The notes below the pieces were generated by a model. The model had not been told where the DNA came from. It saw only the letters and a program-made list of their open reading frames with translations, and ran no database searches. DNA of 64,000 nt from Ruegeria aquimaris (GTDB lineage Bacteria > Pseudomonadota > Alphaproteobacteria > Rhodobacterales > Rhodobacteraceae), in assembly GCF_025751555.1 (NCBI RefSeq), contig NZ_JAOWLB010000009.1, positions 62,001 to 126,000 on the forward strand, given 5' to 3'. Positions 55,624-63,933 of the stretch are shown here, piece after piece (position 1 is the stretch's first letter; each line of letters starts with the position of its first letter). Both the position numbers and the translations under genes were made by a program.

Positions 55624-56895
55624 ATGGTCAAGAGGCTGAAACTGAATGAGAAAACCCTGCGCGAGGCCGAGCCGAGGGCGGGCGCCAGCTATCAGATCTT
55701 CGACACCGAGGTGATCGGTTTCGCCGCCCGGGTCCAGGCCTCCGGCGCGCGGACCTTCACCATCGACTATCGCCATGCCGGACGGCAGCGGCGGATGACC
55801 ATCGGTCGCTGGCCCGAATGGAGCGTGACAGCCGCGCGCGAACGCGCCAAGGAGCTGCGCCGCGCAATCGATGACGGACAGGATCCGCTGGCGGCTCGGG
55901 AAGAGATCCGCGGCGCCCCGCGCGTCACGGACATGATCGACCGCTACATCGCCGAGCATCTGCCGAAGCTGTCCAAGACCAACGCGGGCGATCAGATCTC
56001 GATGCTGAAGAAAATGGTCGAACCTGCCTGGGGCACCAAGCTCGTGACGGAGATCACCAAACCCGACGTGGCGCGGTTCCTGGATGTCGTGGCCGAAGGC
56101 CGTCCCCGCCCCTGCAAGCAAAAACCCAACAACCGGGCGCGCAAGCTGCAGGGCCACAAACCCACCCCGATCCGCGCCAACCGAATGGGCGAGGTGCTGC
56201 GCAAGATGTTCACACTGGCGATGGAATGGGAGTGGCGGCAGGATAATCCGGCACAAGGTTTTCACCGGCGCATCGAGCATGCCCGTGAACGCTTCCTCTC
56301 CCCCGAAGAACTGATCCGTCTGGCAACCGTACTCGACGGCGCCGAGGATCAGCGGGCAGCCGCGATCATCCGCATGTGCATGCTGACCGGCGCCCGGGTC
56401 GGAGAGGTCCGGACAGCACGGTTCGAACAGTTCAACCTCGACTATGCCATCTGGTCGAAACCTGCCTCGACCACGAAACAACGCAAGATCCATCGCGTGC
56501 CGGTCTCGCAGGAAGTCGTGGCCATCGTGCGTCAGCGCCAGCTTGTCGTGCCGAGGGGCAATCCCTGGCTCTTCCCCGGCGATATTGTCGGCCAGCCGGT
56601 GCGGGAAATCCGGCGGTTCTGGGCGAGGGTCCAGAAAGATGCCAGTCTGGCCGATGTCCGTATCCATGACCTGCGCCATACCTTCGCCTCGCTGCTGGTA
56701 AGCGGTGGCTCTTCCCTGGAAATGATCGGCAAGCTCTTGGGTCACAGCCAGATGCAGACGACGCAGCGCTATGCGCATCTGATGGATTCCCCATTGCGCG
56801 CAGGGGTTGATACGGTGGCCAGCCTCCTGCGCCCGCGGCCGCGCCTCGTGCATGACGCCGCGCTGGACGAAGCCGATCTCCCGAAATCGGCCTGA
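55624..56895 (+). CDS. P4-type tyrosine integrase
   Basis: 423 aa from ATG 55624 (GGAGGT 7 nt upstream; the frame extends to GTG 55597). It has an N-terminal DUF4102-type arm-binding domain, a core SAM-like domain (about residues 95-200) and a catalytic domain with Arg about 258 (TGARVGE), His-x-x-Arg about 348-351 (HDLRHTF), GHSQMQTTQ and Tyr about 383 (QRYAH). It integrates the element, typically at a tRNA 3' end. It reads away from the tRNA scar, with the DUF262-HEPN pair between. Confidence 0.95.
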   Translation: MVKRLKLNEKTLREAEPRAGASYQIFDTEVIGFAARVQASGARTFTIDYRHAGRQRRMTIGRWPEWSVTAARERAKELRRAIDDGQDPLAAREEIRGAPRVTDMIDRYIAEHLPKLSKTNAGDQISMLKKMVEPAWGTKLVTEITKPDVARFLDVVAEGRPRPCKQKPNNRARKLQGHKPTPIRANRMGEVLRKMFTLAMEWEWRQDNPAQGFHRRIEHARERFLSPEELIRLATVLDGAEDQRAAAIIRMCMLTGARVGEVRTARFEQFNLDYAIWSKPASTTKQRKIHRVPVSQEVVAIVRQRQLVVPRGNPWLFPGDIVGQPVREIRRFWARVQKDASLADVRIHDLRHTFASLLVSGGSSLEMIGKLLGHSQMQTTQRYAHLMDSPLRAGVDTVASLLRPRPRLVHDAALDEADLPKSA

Positions 56896-56898
56896 CTG

Positions 56899-57501
56899 TC
56901 AGGCCGGCTCCTCGCCCCGCAACCGGTGCCAGAGCGAGGTCAGGCGCTTGCGGATGGTGCTTTCATCCGGAACCTCGCCGGACTTCGAGTTCTGCACGAA
57001 CCAGTCCTGAACCAGAACGATCAGAGCGGTCTTTGTATCGGGAATCCCCTTCTCGTAGAGGAACCAGGTCAGCCAGGCATACATCGCATCCCATTCATAG
57101 CGCGGGCTGGCTCCGGTACTCATGGCCGGGCGACGCAACAGGTCCCGCTCTTCTTCGAACTGCTGCAATGTCCCGGCATCGACCAGTAGGTCTGAGGACC
57201 GGACCAGTACACCATCGGCGGGGTCCGTGACCCTGAGCCAGGTATTGGAGCCCAGCGGCATGACCCGCCTGAGCCTGGCCTGCTCGTCGCTGGGACCAAT
57301 TCTTCGGAACATCGGCATCAGCTCGGCGATCGGCACTGCAACCAGCCCGGCGATTGTCTCCTCGCCGCAGCTGACCGGAGGGATACCGGCCAGAACCTGC
57401 AAATGCCCTGCCGCCGCCCAGCCTGCAACATCGGCCGGATGGCATCCCCAGCGAACAGCGATCTCGTAAATGGAATAGAAGGCAATGGGCGGTAGGGGCA
57501 T
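56899..57501 (-). CDS. Hypothetical element protein, HTH-like N-terminus
   Basis: 200 aa from ATG 57501. The N-terminal IYEIAVRWGCHPADVAGWAA resembles a MerR/AlpA-like helix-turn-helix; the rest is helical and acidic, ending in STIRKRLTSLWHRLRGEEPA. Convergent with the integrase (3 bp). It is probably an element regulator or accessory protein; the family was not recognised. The open frame to 57660 upstream is not credible. Confidence 0.6.
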   Translation of the reverse strand: MPLPPIAFYSIYEIAVRWGCHPADVAGWAAAGHLQVLAGIPPVSCGEETIAGLVAVPIAELMPMFRRIGPSDEQARLRRVMPLGSNTWLRVTDPADGVLVRSSDLLVDAGTLQQFEEERDLLRRPAMSTGASPRYEWDAMYAWLTWFLYEKGIPDTKTALIVLVQDWFVQNSKSGEVPDESTIRKRLTSLWHRLRGEEPA

Positions 57502-58015
57502 GCGGAAACTCCATTTGGCATGCGGCATCCCGCGGCCAGAGCCGTCGGCATGCAGATTACAAAACCCGCTGTGCCAGGCACGCGGGCGGATTTGGGGTGC
57601 AGAGCTGGTGTTCGAGGATACCCATCGCCAAACCAGACCATCCCACCAACGGGAGTGCAAGCTGCTGGCATGGTTCGTGTTTTTGATTCTGTTCGACTGC
57701 TCGCCGGGACGCTACGCAACTTCAGGATGCGCCTCAAGACTGCAGGTAGTGACGTGCCGCGCGGTCAACTCCAACCCAGCGCTACGCCGCCGAATGTCGG
57801 CGGAACACGACCGGAATAACCCTTTCCGGCAATTCCGGTCCCTGTAAATCCCGCCGATCCGTCTGAATACCGGCCAATCGGCCCAACTTTGATGAGGCGG
57901 CGCCAATCGCGCCAGTATCGGCGCTCTGAAACGACCCAGCCCGGCGCCGATATTTGCGGTGACCTCTCTCGTCTAACCCTGCCCCGCGCCACGAAACCCC
58001 AATGAAACATGGGGC

Positions 58016-58060
58016 GGAATTGAGAGGCGGTGTTCAATTCCACCTTCCGCCTGTCTTCCG
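58016..58060. repeat. Bipartite direct repeat, copy B
   Basis: GGAATTG (58016-58022), 12-nt spacer, CAATTCCACCTTCCGCCTGT (58035-58054) and TTCCG. The 26 bp from CAATTCC differ from copy A at one position; the spacer differs in sequence but not in length. Copies are 2510 bp apart in the same orientation. Confidence 0.6.
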
Positions 58061-58088
58061 CCCCCAAGGCTCTGCTTCGCTGGCCCCG

Positions 58089-58107
58089 CGCCCCGAGTAT
58101 CGGGGCG
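58089..58107. promoter_or_regulatory. Hairpin upstream of the HTH gene
   Basis: CGCCCCGA-GTA-TCGGGGCG is a perfect 8-bp stem 20 bp before ATG 58128. Possible operator or mRNA leader structure; without a U-run it is not a clear terminator. Confidence 0.4.
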
Positions 58108-58127
58108 GATGTTGAACGGAGCAGATC

Positions 58128-58376
58128 ATGAACGACCCCCTTCCGGATACCCCAGAGGATATCCCCGACCTTCTGGCCGACTGGATCAGTCGCGAGCAGC
58201 TGGCCTACGCGCTCGGTCTCACCACGGATACGCTCTCCCGATGGGAGGCACGTCGCAAGGGGCCGCCCTGCACCCGCATAGGCAGAAAGGTCTACTATCG
58301 CCGGGCCGCCGTGCAGGACTGGATCCGGGCACAGGAACAGGCGCATCCGGTCCGCAAATCACGGGGGCGGGCATGA
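58128..58376 (+). CDS. AlpA/MerR-like HTH protein (excisionase-like)
   Basis: 82 aa. Residues about 20-66 form a winged HTH: ISREQLAYALGLTTDTLSRW, then RKGPPCTRIGRKVYYRRAAVQDWI, the usual excisionase/AlpA DNA-binding pattern. Probably directs excision or switches element genes. First of a set of overlapping rightward genes. Confidence 0.8.
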   Translation: MNDPLPDTPEDIPDLLADWISREQLAYALGLTTDTLSRWEARRKGPPCTRIGRKVYYRRAAVQDWIRAQEQAHPVRKSRGRA

Positions 58377-58612
58377 CGGCCCGGCCCAATGGCCCCACCT
58401 GGCCGGCCGAGCGCCTTACCGAGGCCCGCGCCGTCCTGGCCGATGTCGCCCATCATTCCGACCCCCTGATCCGGCTCGCCTGTGGCGTGCTGATCCGGCA
58501 TGGCGAAACCGCGGACGAGCGTGAAGCTGCACAGCGGCTCCTCGTGGTCGTCGATGCCCGGCGGCCGGTTCAGCGCGCCCAGCGCGAGGATGCCGGGAGG
58601 GTGCGCTCATGA
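58373..58612 (+). CDS. Small hypothetical element protein
   Basis: 79 aa starting in an ATGA overlap with the HTH gene and ending in an ATGA overlap with the nuclease gene. Helical and charged (ERLTEARAVLADVAHHSDPL; ADEREAAQRLLVVVDARRPV), no known motif. Coupling on both sides supports a real gene. Confidence 0.65.
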   Translation: MTARPNGPTWPAERLTEARAVLADVAHHSDPLIRLACGVLIRHGETADEREAAQRLLVVVDARRPVQRAQREDAGRVRS

Positions 58613-59004
58613 AGCGCCGTGGCACACCTGAGGCTGATCTACAGCGGGCGGTCGTGCAGGCGCTGCGCTTCGCCCTGCCCCGCACCGCCATTATCCATCA
58701 CTGCGCCAACGAGGTGACCAAGGCCGGTCCCCGCGGAGCAAAGCGCCAGGCCATCCTGGTCGGCATGGGTGTCCATGCCGGCTTTGCCGATCTGGTGGTG
58801 CTCTGCGACGGGCGCGTGCTGTTCCTGGAACTGAAGTCGGTCAAGGGCAAGCTCAGCCCGGCGCAGGTGGCGTTCCGCGATGCGGTGCTGGCGCAGGGCT
58901 TTGGCTGGGCGCTGGTCCGCAGTCTTGACGATGCGCTGGGCGCACTGGCTGATCATGGATTCACCACCCGTATTGCAGCACCTGCCCGGAGTCCGTTTCC
59001 ATGA
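58609..59004 (+). CDS. VRR-NUC domain nuclease
   Basis: 131 aa. PD-(D/E)xK VRR-NUC fold: TPEADLQRAVVQALRF (Glu), GFADLVVLCDGRVLFLELKSVKG (Asp and Glu-x-Lys) and SPAQVAFRDAVLAQG. VRR-NUC nucleases (Holliday-junction or flap type) are common in phage replication modules. Overlaps neighbours on both sides by ATGA. Confidence 0.87.
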   Translation: MKRRGTPEADLQRAVVQALRFALPRTAIIHHCANEVTKAGPRGAKRQAILVGMGVHAGFADLVVLCDGRVLFLELKSVKGKLSPAQVAFRDAVLAQGFGWALVRSLDDALGALADHGFTTRIAAPARSPFP

Positions 59005-60011
59005 GTCATGAGGCGACGAACTGGGCAATCCGGCAGCGCGGACTCAAACCCACCACCAAGATCGTGCTCTGGCATCTCTGCGACCGGTTCAACCCGGACT
59101 ATGGGTGTTTTCCATCACAGGCCCGGCTGGCACATGACTGCGAGATCAGCCGCTCCACCCTGAACGATCATCTCGGCCGGCTTGAAGCGGCCGGGCTGTT
59201 GCGCCGTGTGCCGCGGATCGACCCGGCGACAAAGCGCCAGCTGCCCACCCGCTACATCCTGGGGTTTGAGCCGGGCTTTACGCCGTCGGATGGGACCCCG
59301 CGTCCGAAAACCGGACACGGTGAAACGACGCCCGTGGACGTCATGGATGATGCAACTTGCATGCCCTTCGCCGAGGATGTCGATGCCCTGCCGTGTCCGG
59401 AATTCGGACATAGAATTGAGGCAAAAGCCGTGTCCGGTTTTTTTCCAAAGCCGTGTCCGGAAAATCGGGAATCCCGTGTCCGAAATCCGGACACTAACCT
59501 TGTAAGAGAACCACTAAGTAAACCAGTAAAGGAGGAGGAGGGCGCGCAAGCGCGCGCGGCGATCTCTGATCAATTTTTTGGGGAGCTGCTCGCAGCATTG
59601 CGCCTCGACCCTGCCGCCCTGCCCGGCTGGTGGCAAGGCTGGCCGCCCCGGCAACACGTTCAGCGCTGGCGAGACGAGCTGGGCCTCACAGAGGCCGAGA
59701 TCATCGCCACGGCCCAGGCCACCCGCCAGGACCATCCCGAACCACCCGATGGGCCGAAAGCGCTCGACCGCGCCATGCAGCGCGCCGCCCAGCGCAAGTC
59801 AGATGATGCCGGACGGAAACGCCGACGAGGGAAACCCGACGACTCGGTTCCGGCGGCAACGCCCAGCGCCGATGTGCCGGCCTTTTACGCGGCTTGGGTG
59901 AACTCCGACAGCCACCTGCCGGCCTGCGCCATCAGCAGCTCCATGCGCAACACCATGCTGGACCGCGGCCTCGTGACCGCGGACCGGATGCGGGACCGCG
60001 GGGTGCTGTGA
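59001..60011 (+). CDS. HTH replication/regulatory protein with internal repeats
   Basis: 336 aa. The N-terminal winged HTH (about residues 14-75: KIVLWHLCDRFNPDYGCFPS, LAHDCEISRSTLNDHLGRLE) is of the kind found in phage replication initiators. Residues about 95-172 are low-complexity and encode repeated CPEFGH/PCPENRE/RNPDT-like units from the DNA repeats at 59301-59494. The helical C-terminal region is basic (GRKRRRGKPDD). ATGA overlap with the nuclease gene. Confidence 0.8.
   Translation: MSHEATNWAIRQRGLKPTTKIVLWHLCDRFNPDYGCFPSQARLAHDCEISRSTLNDHLGRLEAAGLLRRVPRIDPATKRQLPTRYILGFEPGFTPSDGTPRPKTGHGETTPVDVMDDATCMPFAEDVDALPCPEFGHRIEAKAVSGFFPKPCPENRESRVRNPDTNLVREPLSKPVKEEEGAQARAAISDQFFGELLAALRLDPAALPGWWQGWPPRQHVQRWRDELGLTEAEIIATAQATRQDHPEPPDGPKALDRAMQRAAQRKSDDAGRKRRRGKPDDSVPAATPSADVPAFYAAWVNSDSHLPACAISSSMRNTMLDRGLVTADRMRDRGVL
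59301..59494 (+). repeat. GTGTCCGG palindromic repeat cluster inside the HTH gene
   Basis: Five units of a GTGTCCGG-AAW-CGGACAC type palindrome occur within 194 bp: 59301-59320 (inverted), 59391-59410, 59428-59445, 59450-59469 and 59473-59494. Complete ones (for example CCGTGTCCGGAATTCGGACA) have opposed arms; others are half units. They are in coding sequence and resemble iterons. Confidence 0.7.
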
Positions 60012-60037
60012 ATGACCAAACTCAAGGGACCAAAACC

Positions 60038-60700
60038 ATGAGTTACCAGGGACGGATCAACCGCACGGGCGGCACGAGAGTGAAACGGGCGCTGGGCGTG
60101 CAGGCGGCGCTGGAATGGGCCTTCCGGGTCGAGAAGGCGCAGCTTGAGCTGCCGGCGCCACAGGACGCAAACGAAGAGGGATTTGGCTTCGGCCTCGAAT
60201 ATGTCCTGCTGCACCGCGCGGCGCTGGGCTGCAAGATCGACGGCGGTCAGCACAAGATCGGTACATACACCCATGAGGACGCAGAAGTGATCGCCGCAAC
60301 CGTGGCCGGGATGCCGGACAGTCTCGGCGGCAAGCGAATGGCCATCCGCGTGGCGGAGCTGGCGCGGGCCGGACTAACGCCCGACTGGATGCCTGGTGCT
60401 GTCCCGCGCTGCGTCCCGGTGGAGGTGAAGCGCAATCAGCATGGGGAGCGGGCAATCACAGTCGTGGTTGGTACCGAGCGTGTGCTGTCTCGTGGCAAGT
60501 GGCGCACAGTGGATGTGCTGGCATGCCCGGTGACCTACGTTCCGCACCCGCAGCAGATCGAAGCCGCGCGGCGTGCCTACGCGGATTGGTGGCAGGCGCT
60601 GGGCTGGGTGCGGGATGGGTTGTGTGAAGGAGGGTGCCTGAAGGATCTGGAACTAAAACCAGATATGCCCAGGCCCGATCCTTGGGTTCGCTGCAGGTAA
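60038..60700 (+). CDS. Hypothetical phage-type protein
   Basis: 220 aa from ATG 60038 (AAGGGACC upstream). Begins MSYQGRINRTGGTRVKRALG; the middle has a GTYTHEDAEVIAATVAGMPD segment, and near the C-terminus DGLCEGGCLKDLEL has two Cys. No motif I can name. Its place just after the replication-type genes matches late-regulator/antiterminator positions in phages, but that is only positional. Confidence 0.6.
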   Translation: MSYQGRINRTGGTRVKRALGVQAALEWAFRVEKAQLELPAPQDANEEGFGFGLEYVLLHRAALGCKIDGGQHKIGTYTHEDAEVIAATVAGMPDSLGGKRMAIRVAELARAGLTPDWMPGAVPRCVPVEVKRNQHGERAITVVVGTERVLSRGKWRTVDVLACPVTYVPHPQQIEAARRAYADWWQALGWVRDGLCEGGCLKDLELKPDMPRPDPWVRCR

Positions 60701-60765
60701 AAAAGCTCGGGAGTTAGTGGAATGTTCTTGCTTTCGGGAAATCAATTCAACACAGTGTCAGAAAA

Positions 60766-62031
60766 ATGCCCAGGGACAGAGCAGAAATGACTGAGTTTGA
60801 AGAACTGCTGATGAAGGCAGGATACACGGTGCCGGAAGCGGCAAAAGCGCTCGGTTACTCAGAAGGTCATATCTACCGGTTCAAACGAGGGGAAGATACA
60901 CCACGGGAAAGCGTTCTCGAATTACTCCGCATGAAGGTTGCTGCGCGTTCTGCGGGTTCCGGCGAGCCTGCGTCGTTTACTTTCGTTGATCTTTTTGCCG
61001 GAATAGGCGGGCTTCGGAAGGCTATGGAATCCAACGACGGAAGATGTGTATTCACCTCCGAATGGGACCGTTTTGCGCAACAGACCTACCTCGCAAATTT
61101 TCCCGACAACCGACCAATCGCCGGTGACATCCGGGAGGTAACTGCCGATGACATTCCTGGCCATGATGTACTAGTAGCCGGTTTCCCCTGCCAGCCATTC
61201 TCGATTGCCGGCGTCTCCAAGAAAAACGCGCTGGGCAGGCTGCACGGGTTTCAGGACGAAACGCAGGGAACTCTGTTTTTTGATGTCCTTCGCATCCTGA
61301 AGGCCCATCGCCCTGCAGCGTTCCTGCTGGAAAACGTCAAGAACCTGAAAAGCCATGACAAAGGCAGGACTTTTGAGGTCATAAAGCGAAAGCTGACCGA
61401 AGAGCTCGGCTACACTTTGCACACGATGATCATCGACGCCGCGCACTTTGTGCCACAGCACCGTGAGCGTATCGTTATGGTCGGCTTCCGTGAACAGACG
61501 GGATTTTGCTGGGATGACCTCGAGTTACCTGTGCGCGGTCACCGCCGCATGCGGGACATTCTGCACCCCGAAAACGGAACCGAAGTCTCGGAGGGGCATT
61601 ACACATTAGGTGATGAAGCCCGGGTGAACGACAAGTACACGCTGACCGACAAACTCTGGAAGTACCTTCAGGACTACGCCGCCAAACACAAGGCCAAGGG
61701 CAACGGATTCGGGTTCGGGCTGGTTGACGGAGAAAGCATCGCGCGGACCCTGTCGGCCCGGTATTTCAAAGACGGCTCCGAGATACTCGTCAGCCGGGGC
61801 GCCGGGAACAACCCCCGCCGCCTGACGCCGCGCGAATGCGCGCGCCTGATGGGATACGGTGAAGAGTTCCGGATTCCGGTTTCCGACACGCAGGCCTACA
61901 AACAGTTCGGAAACTCGGTCGCGGTGCCGGTTTTCGCTGAGGTGGCCCGGATCATGAAACCGCACATCCTGGAGATCCTTGGGCGGTCCGGAACTGAGCA
62001 AATACCGGAACCGGCGCGCCAGGTTGGCTGA
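60766..62031 (+). CDS. Dcm-like DNA cytosine-5 methyltransferase
   Basis: 421 aa. An N-terminal HTH extension (residues about 9-55: VPEAAKALGYSEGHIYRFKRG) is followed by FVDLFAGIGG (motif I), GFPCQPFS with catalytic Cys about 142 (motif IV), LLENVKNL (VI), PQHRERIVMVGFR (VIII) and YKQFGNSVAVPVF (X). Blocks such as GVSKKNALGRLHGFQDETQG and LWKYLQDYAAKHKAKGNGFG closely resemble E. coli Dcm, so CCWGG is the likely target. Followed by vsr with overlap. Confidence 0.93.
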   Translation: MPRDRAEMTEFEELLMKAGYTVPEAAKALGYSEGHIYRFKRGEDTPRESVLELLRMKVAARSAGSGEPASFTFVDLFAGIGGLRKAMESNDGRCVFTSEWDRFAQQTYLANFPDNRPIAGDIREVTADDIPGHDVLVAGFPCQPFSIAGVSKKNALGRLHGFQDETQGTLFFDVLRILKAHRPAAFLLENVKNLKSHDKGRTFEVIKRKLTEELGYTLHTMIIDAAHFVPQHRERIVMVGFREQTGFCWDDLELPVRGHRRMRDILHPENGTEVSEGHYTLGDEARVNDKYTLTDKLWKYLQDYAAKHKAKGNGFGFGLVDGESIARTLSARYFKDGSEILVSRGAGNNPRRLTPRECARLMGYGEEFRIPVSDTQAYKQFGNSVAVPVFAEVARIMKPHILEILGRSGTEQIPEPARQVG

Positions 62032-62551
62032 CGTACACGACAGCGAAACCCGCCGCCGCAACATGGCGGCAATACGAGGTGCCGACACGAAACCTGAACT
62101 GGAGATCAGGCGGCGGCTGCATGCGCTTGGGTTTCGGTATCGCCTGCACGACAGGAAGCTGCCTGGCCGCCCCGATCTGGTTTTCCCGATGTACCGGGCC
62201 GCCCTGTTCGTCAACGGCTGTTTCTGGCATGGGCATGATTGCGATCGGTTTCGCTGGCCGAAAACCAGCCCGGAATTCTGGCATGCGAAGATCTGCAGCA
62301 ACGTGGGCCGCGATTTGCGGAATGAGAAGGCACTTGGCCAGCTGGGCTGGCGAGTAGGTATTGTATGGGAATGCGCCATAAAAGGTCCCGGCCGTCTTCC
62401 CCCTGAAAACCTAGACAAAAAAGTTGCTGTTTTTCTGACAGGGACGGAACAGTCACTCTGGGTTCAGGGGAGCGTTAATTTAGGTCTCCGCGGGCATGAT
62501 GAGTTGCGAGGAGACCCGAACATTTTGCGTCGCGCATCCCAGTCTGCCTGA
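62024..62551 (+). CDS. vsr: Very short patch repair endonuclease
   Basis: 175 aa. ADVHDSETRRRNMAAIRG, DTKPELEIRRRLHALGFRYR, LPGRPDLVFPMYRAALFVNG (catalytic Asp) and CFWHGHDC (metal His/Cys) are diagnostic. Nicks at T:G mismatches arising when 5-methylcytosine in Dcm sites deaminates. The natural N-terminus is at TTG 62024, overlapping the methylase stop by 8 bp; the C-terminus has about 30 extra residues. Confidence 0.92.
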   Translation: MADVHDSETRRRNMAAIRGADTKPELEIRRRLHALGFRYRLHDRKLPGRPDLVFPMYRAALFVNGCFWHGHDCDRFRWPKTSPEFWHAKICSNVGRDLRNEKALGQLGWRVGIVWECAIKGPGRLPPENLDKKVAVFLTGTEQSLWVQGSVNLGLRGHDELRGDPNILRRASQSA

Positions 62552-62556
62552 ATTGG

Positions 62557-63933
62557 TCAGCCAGCCAATTCGTCGGAAAGAGCAATGATCCGGACATCGG
62601 TGTAGAGGTCGTGTGCAGCCGCTGCGATGTCATTTACCCTCCACTGTGAACGGCGCTTATTCAGCTTTGGGTTTCCCGGGCAGAACTTCGGCGCAGGATC
62701 AAGAAAAAGCGTCCCATTGTACAGCGCCTCGAACAATTGCTCGGCAGATGTTTCGCGGCACCACATCACCTGATCCGAGAATTCGACAAGATGCCCGTAG
62801 CCTTCCGCCTTGAGATCTTTGTCGGTGCATTTCGACTTCGTAGCCGGAATGTAAACGGCTTCGTTGTGTTTTGAAGTCCAGCAGTTGAGGATCCGGTCCA
62901 GCGACCATCCGGCAGCAAGTTCGTCATTGTCATCGGTCAGAGCAAGGTGGACGCCCTTGTCGGCACTTGACGCAAGTGTTGTGCCCCGATCGTGATTTTT
63001 GACCTCAAGCGTCAGGCCACTCTTGTCGCAGCGGATACCTACACGGTGTATCCCGGTCAAACGGTAGTGACCGCTACCATCCAGATACCCATGTTTTTCC
63101 ATGAACCTGTCGAAGTTTTCCGAATAGAGACCCATATCAGGCTCAGGTGTGAAGAGAGTAACCTTTTTCTGGGTATGGGTTTTGAGTTCAATCCCCTCAA
63201 AATCGCCGTGCTTGTCGCTGTTCGGGACAATGCCCAAAGCATGCTCGAGTGTGTAGCCACAAACCTGCGTTCCGTTGAATGGTAACGTCCGGCCAGCTGA
63301 ATCCAGCCTACATCCCGGCATAGGCCTTCCGGCAGCTCCGGCAAGCATTGAAATGAGCCGGGCAGGCGCTGTAGCGCGGAGCCGGAGGTGTTTCCAGACG
63401 CGCGATCCGGTGGCATTCGGCAGCTCCGCAACCTCATCCATGAAGGTGTTGGCTGGGTCTGCAACCATGACGGCAACGGCTTCACCACTCCCCCGCCGGC
63501 CAAGTACAAGATAACGTGGGACGTCTGGATAGCGCTTGGTGAATTCCACCGACATTGCTTCGGGCATAGTGTTATCGACGGTCTGGAAACCGCTCAGCCT
63601 GGTTTCCGGGTACTGAGCGTAAATGATCATTTTGACGTTGCGGGCCGGTATTTCCCGACCGGAAGCGTCTACCCAGACAAACCGCCGGAAGACAGCTTCG
63701 GGAATAGCCTGGCCCTTAGTCTTTGAACCCTTTTTCCGGCTGGTCGACGCACCCCTGAAGCTGAACTTCATATCAAACGTGGGAAACAACGGGCGGAAGT
63801 CTGAACCGGAGTAGATCTGGTTCTTGTCGTTGTGGTTTTTACTGAGAGGTTTGATGAGTGCCTCGTGCGCGCCGTGGGAAGCGAGCAAGGTTTCGACCTC
63901 TTTCAGTGAAGCTGGCGACCGTTCAAAAAACAT
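62557..63933 (-). CDS. MvaI/BcnI-family restriction endonuclease with N-terminal extension
   Basis: 458 aa. The C-terminal about 250 residues have the MvaI/BcnI core: GYTLEHALGIVPNSDKHGDF then GIELKTH, giving the Asp and Glu-x-Lys catalytic set. MvaI cuts CCWGG, in line with the Dcm-like methylase next to it. The N-terminal about 200 residues are additional to the about 250-aa canonical enzyme and have no motif I recognise. Convergent with vsr (5 bp). Confidence 0.87.
   Translation of the reverse strand: MFFERSPASLKEVETLLASHGAHEALIKPLSKNHNDKNQIYSGSDFRPLFPTFDMKFSFRGASTSRKKGSKTKGQAIPEAVFRRFVWVDASGREIPARNVKMIIYAQYPETRLSGFQTVDNTMPEAMSVEFTKRYPDVPRYLVLGRRGSGEAVAVMVADPANTFMDEVAELPNATGSRVWKHLRLRATAPARLISMLAGAAGRPMPGCRLDSAGRTLPFNGTQVCGYTLEHALGIVPNSDKHGDFEGIELKTHTQKKVTLFTPEPDMGLYSENFDRFMEKHGYLDGSGHYRLTGIHRVGIRCDKSGLTLEVKNHDRGTTLASSADKGVHLALTDDNDELAAGWSLDRILNCWTSKHNEAVYIPATKSKCTDKDLKAEGYGHLVEFSDQVMWCRETSAEQLFEALYNGTLFLDPAPKFCPGNPKLNKRRSQWRVNDIAAAAHDLYTDVRIIALSDELAG

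Larger units (their letters stand above)
57502..58127 (+). other. Non-coding control region of the element
   Basis: About 625 bp between divergent genes with no credible coding sequence. It contains bipartite repeat copy B and a hairpin just upstream of the HTH gene. It is the likely control region for the leftward gene and the rightward operon. Confidence 0.5.
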
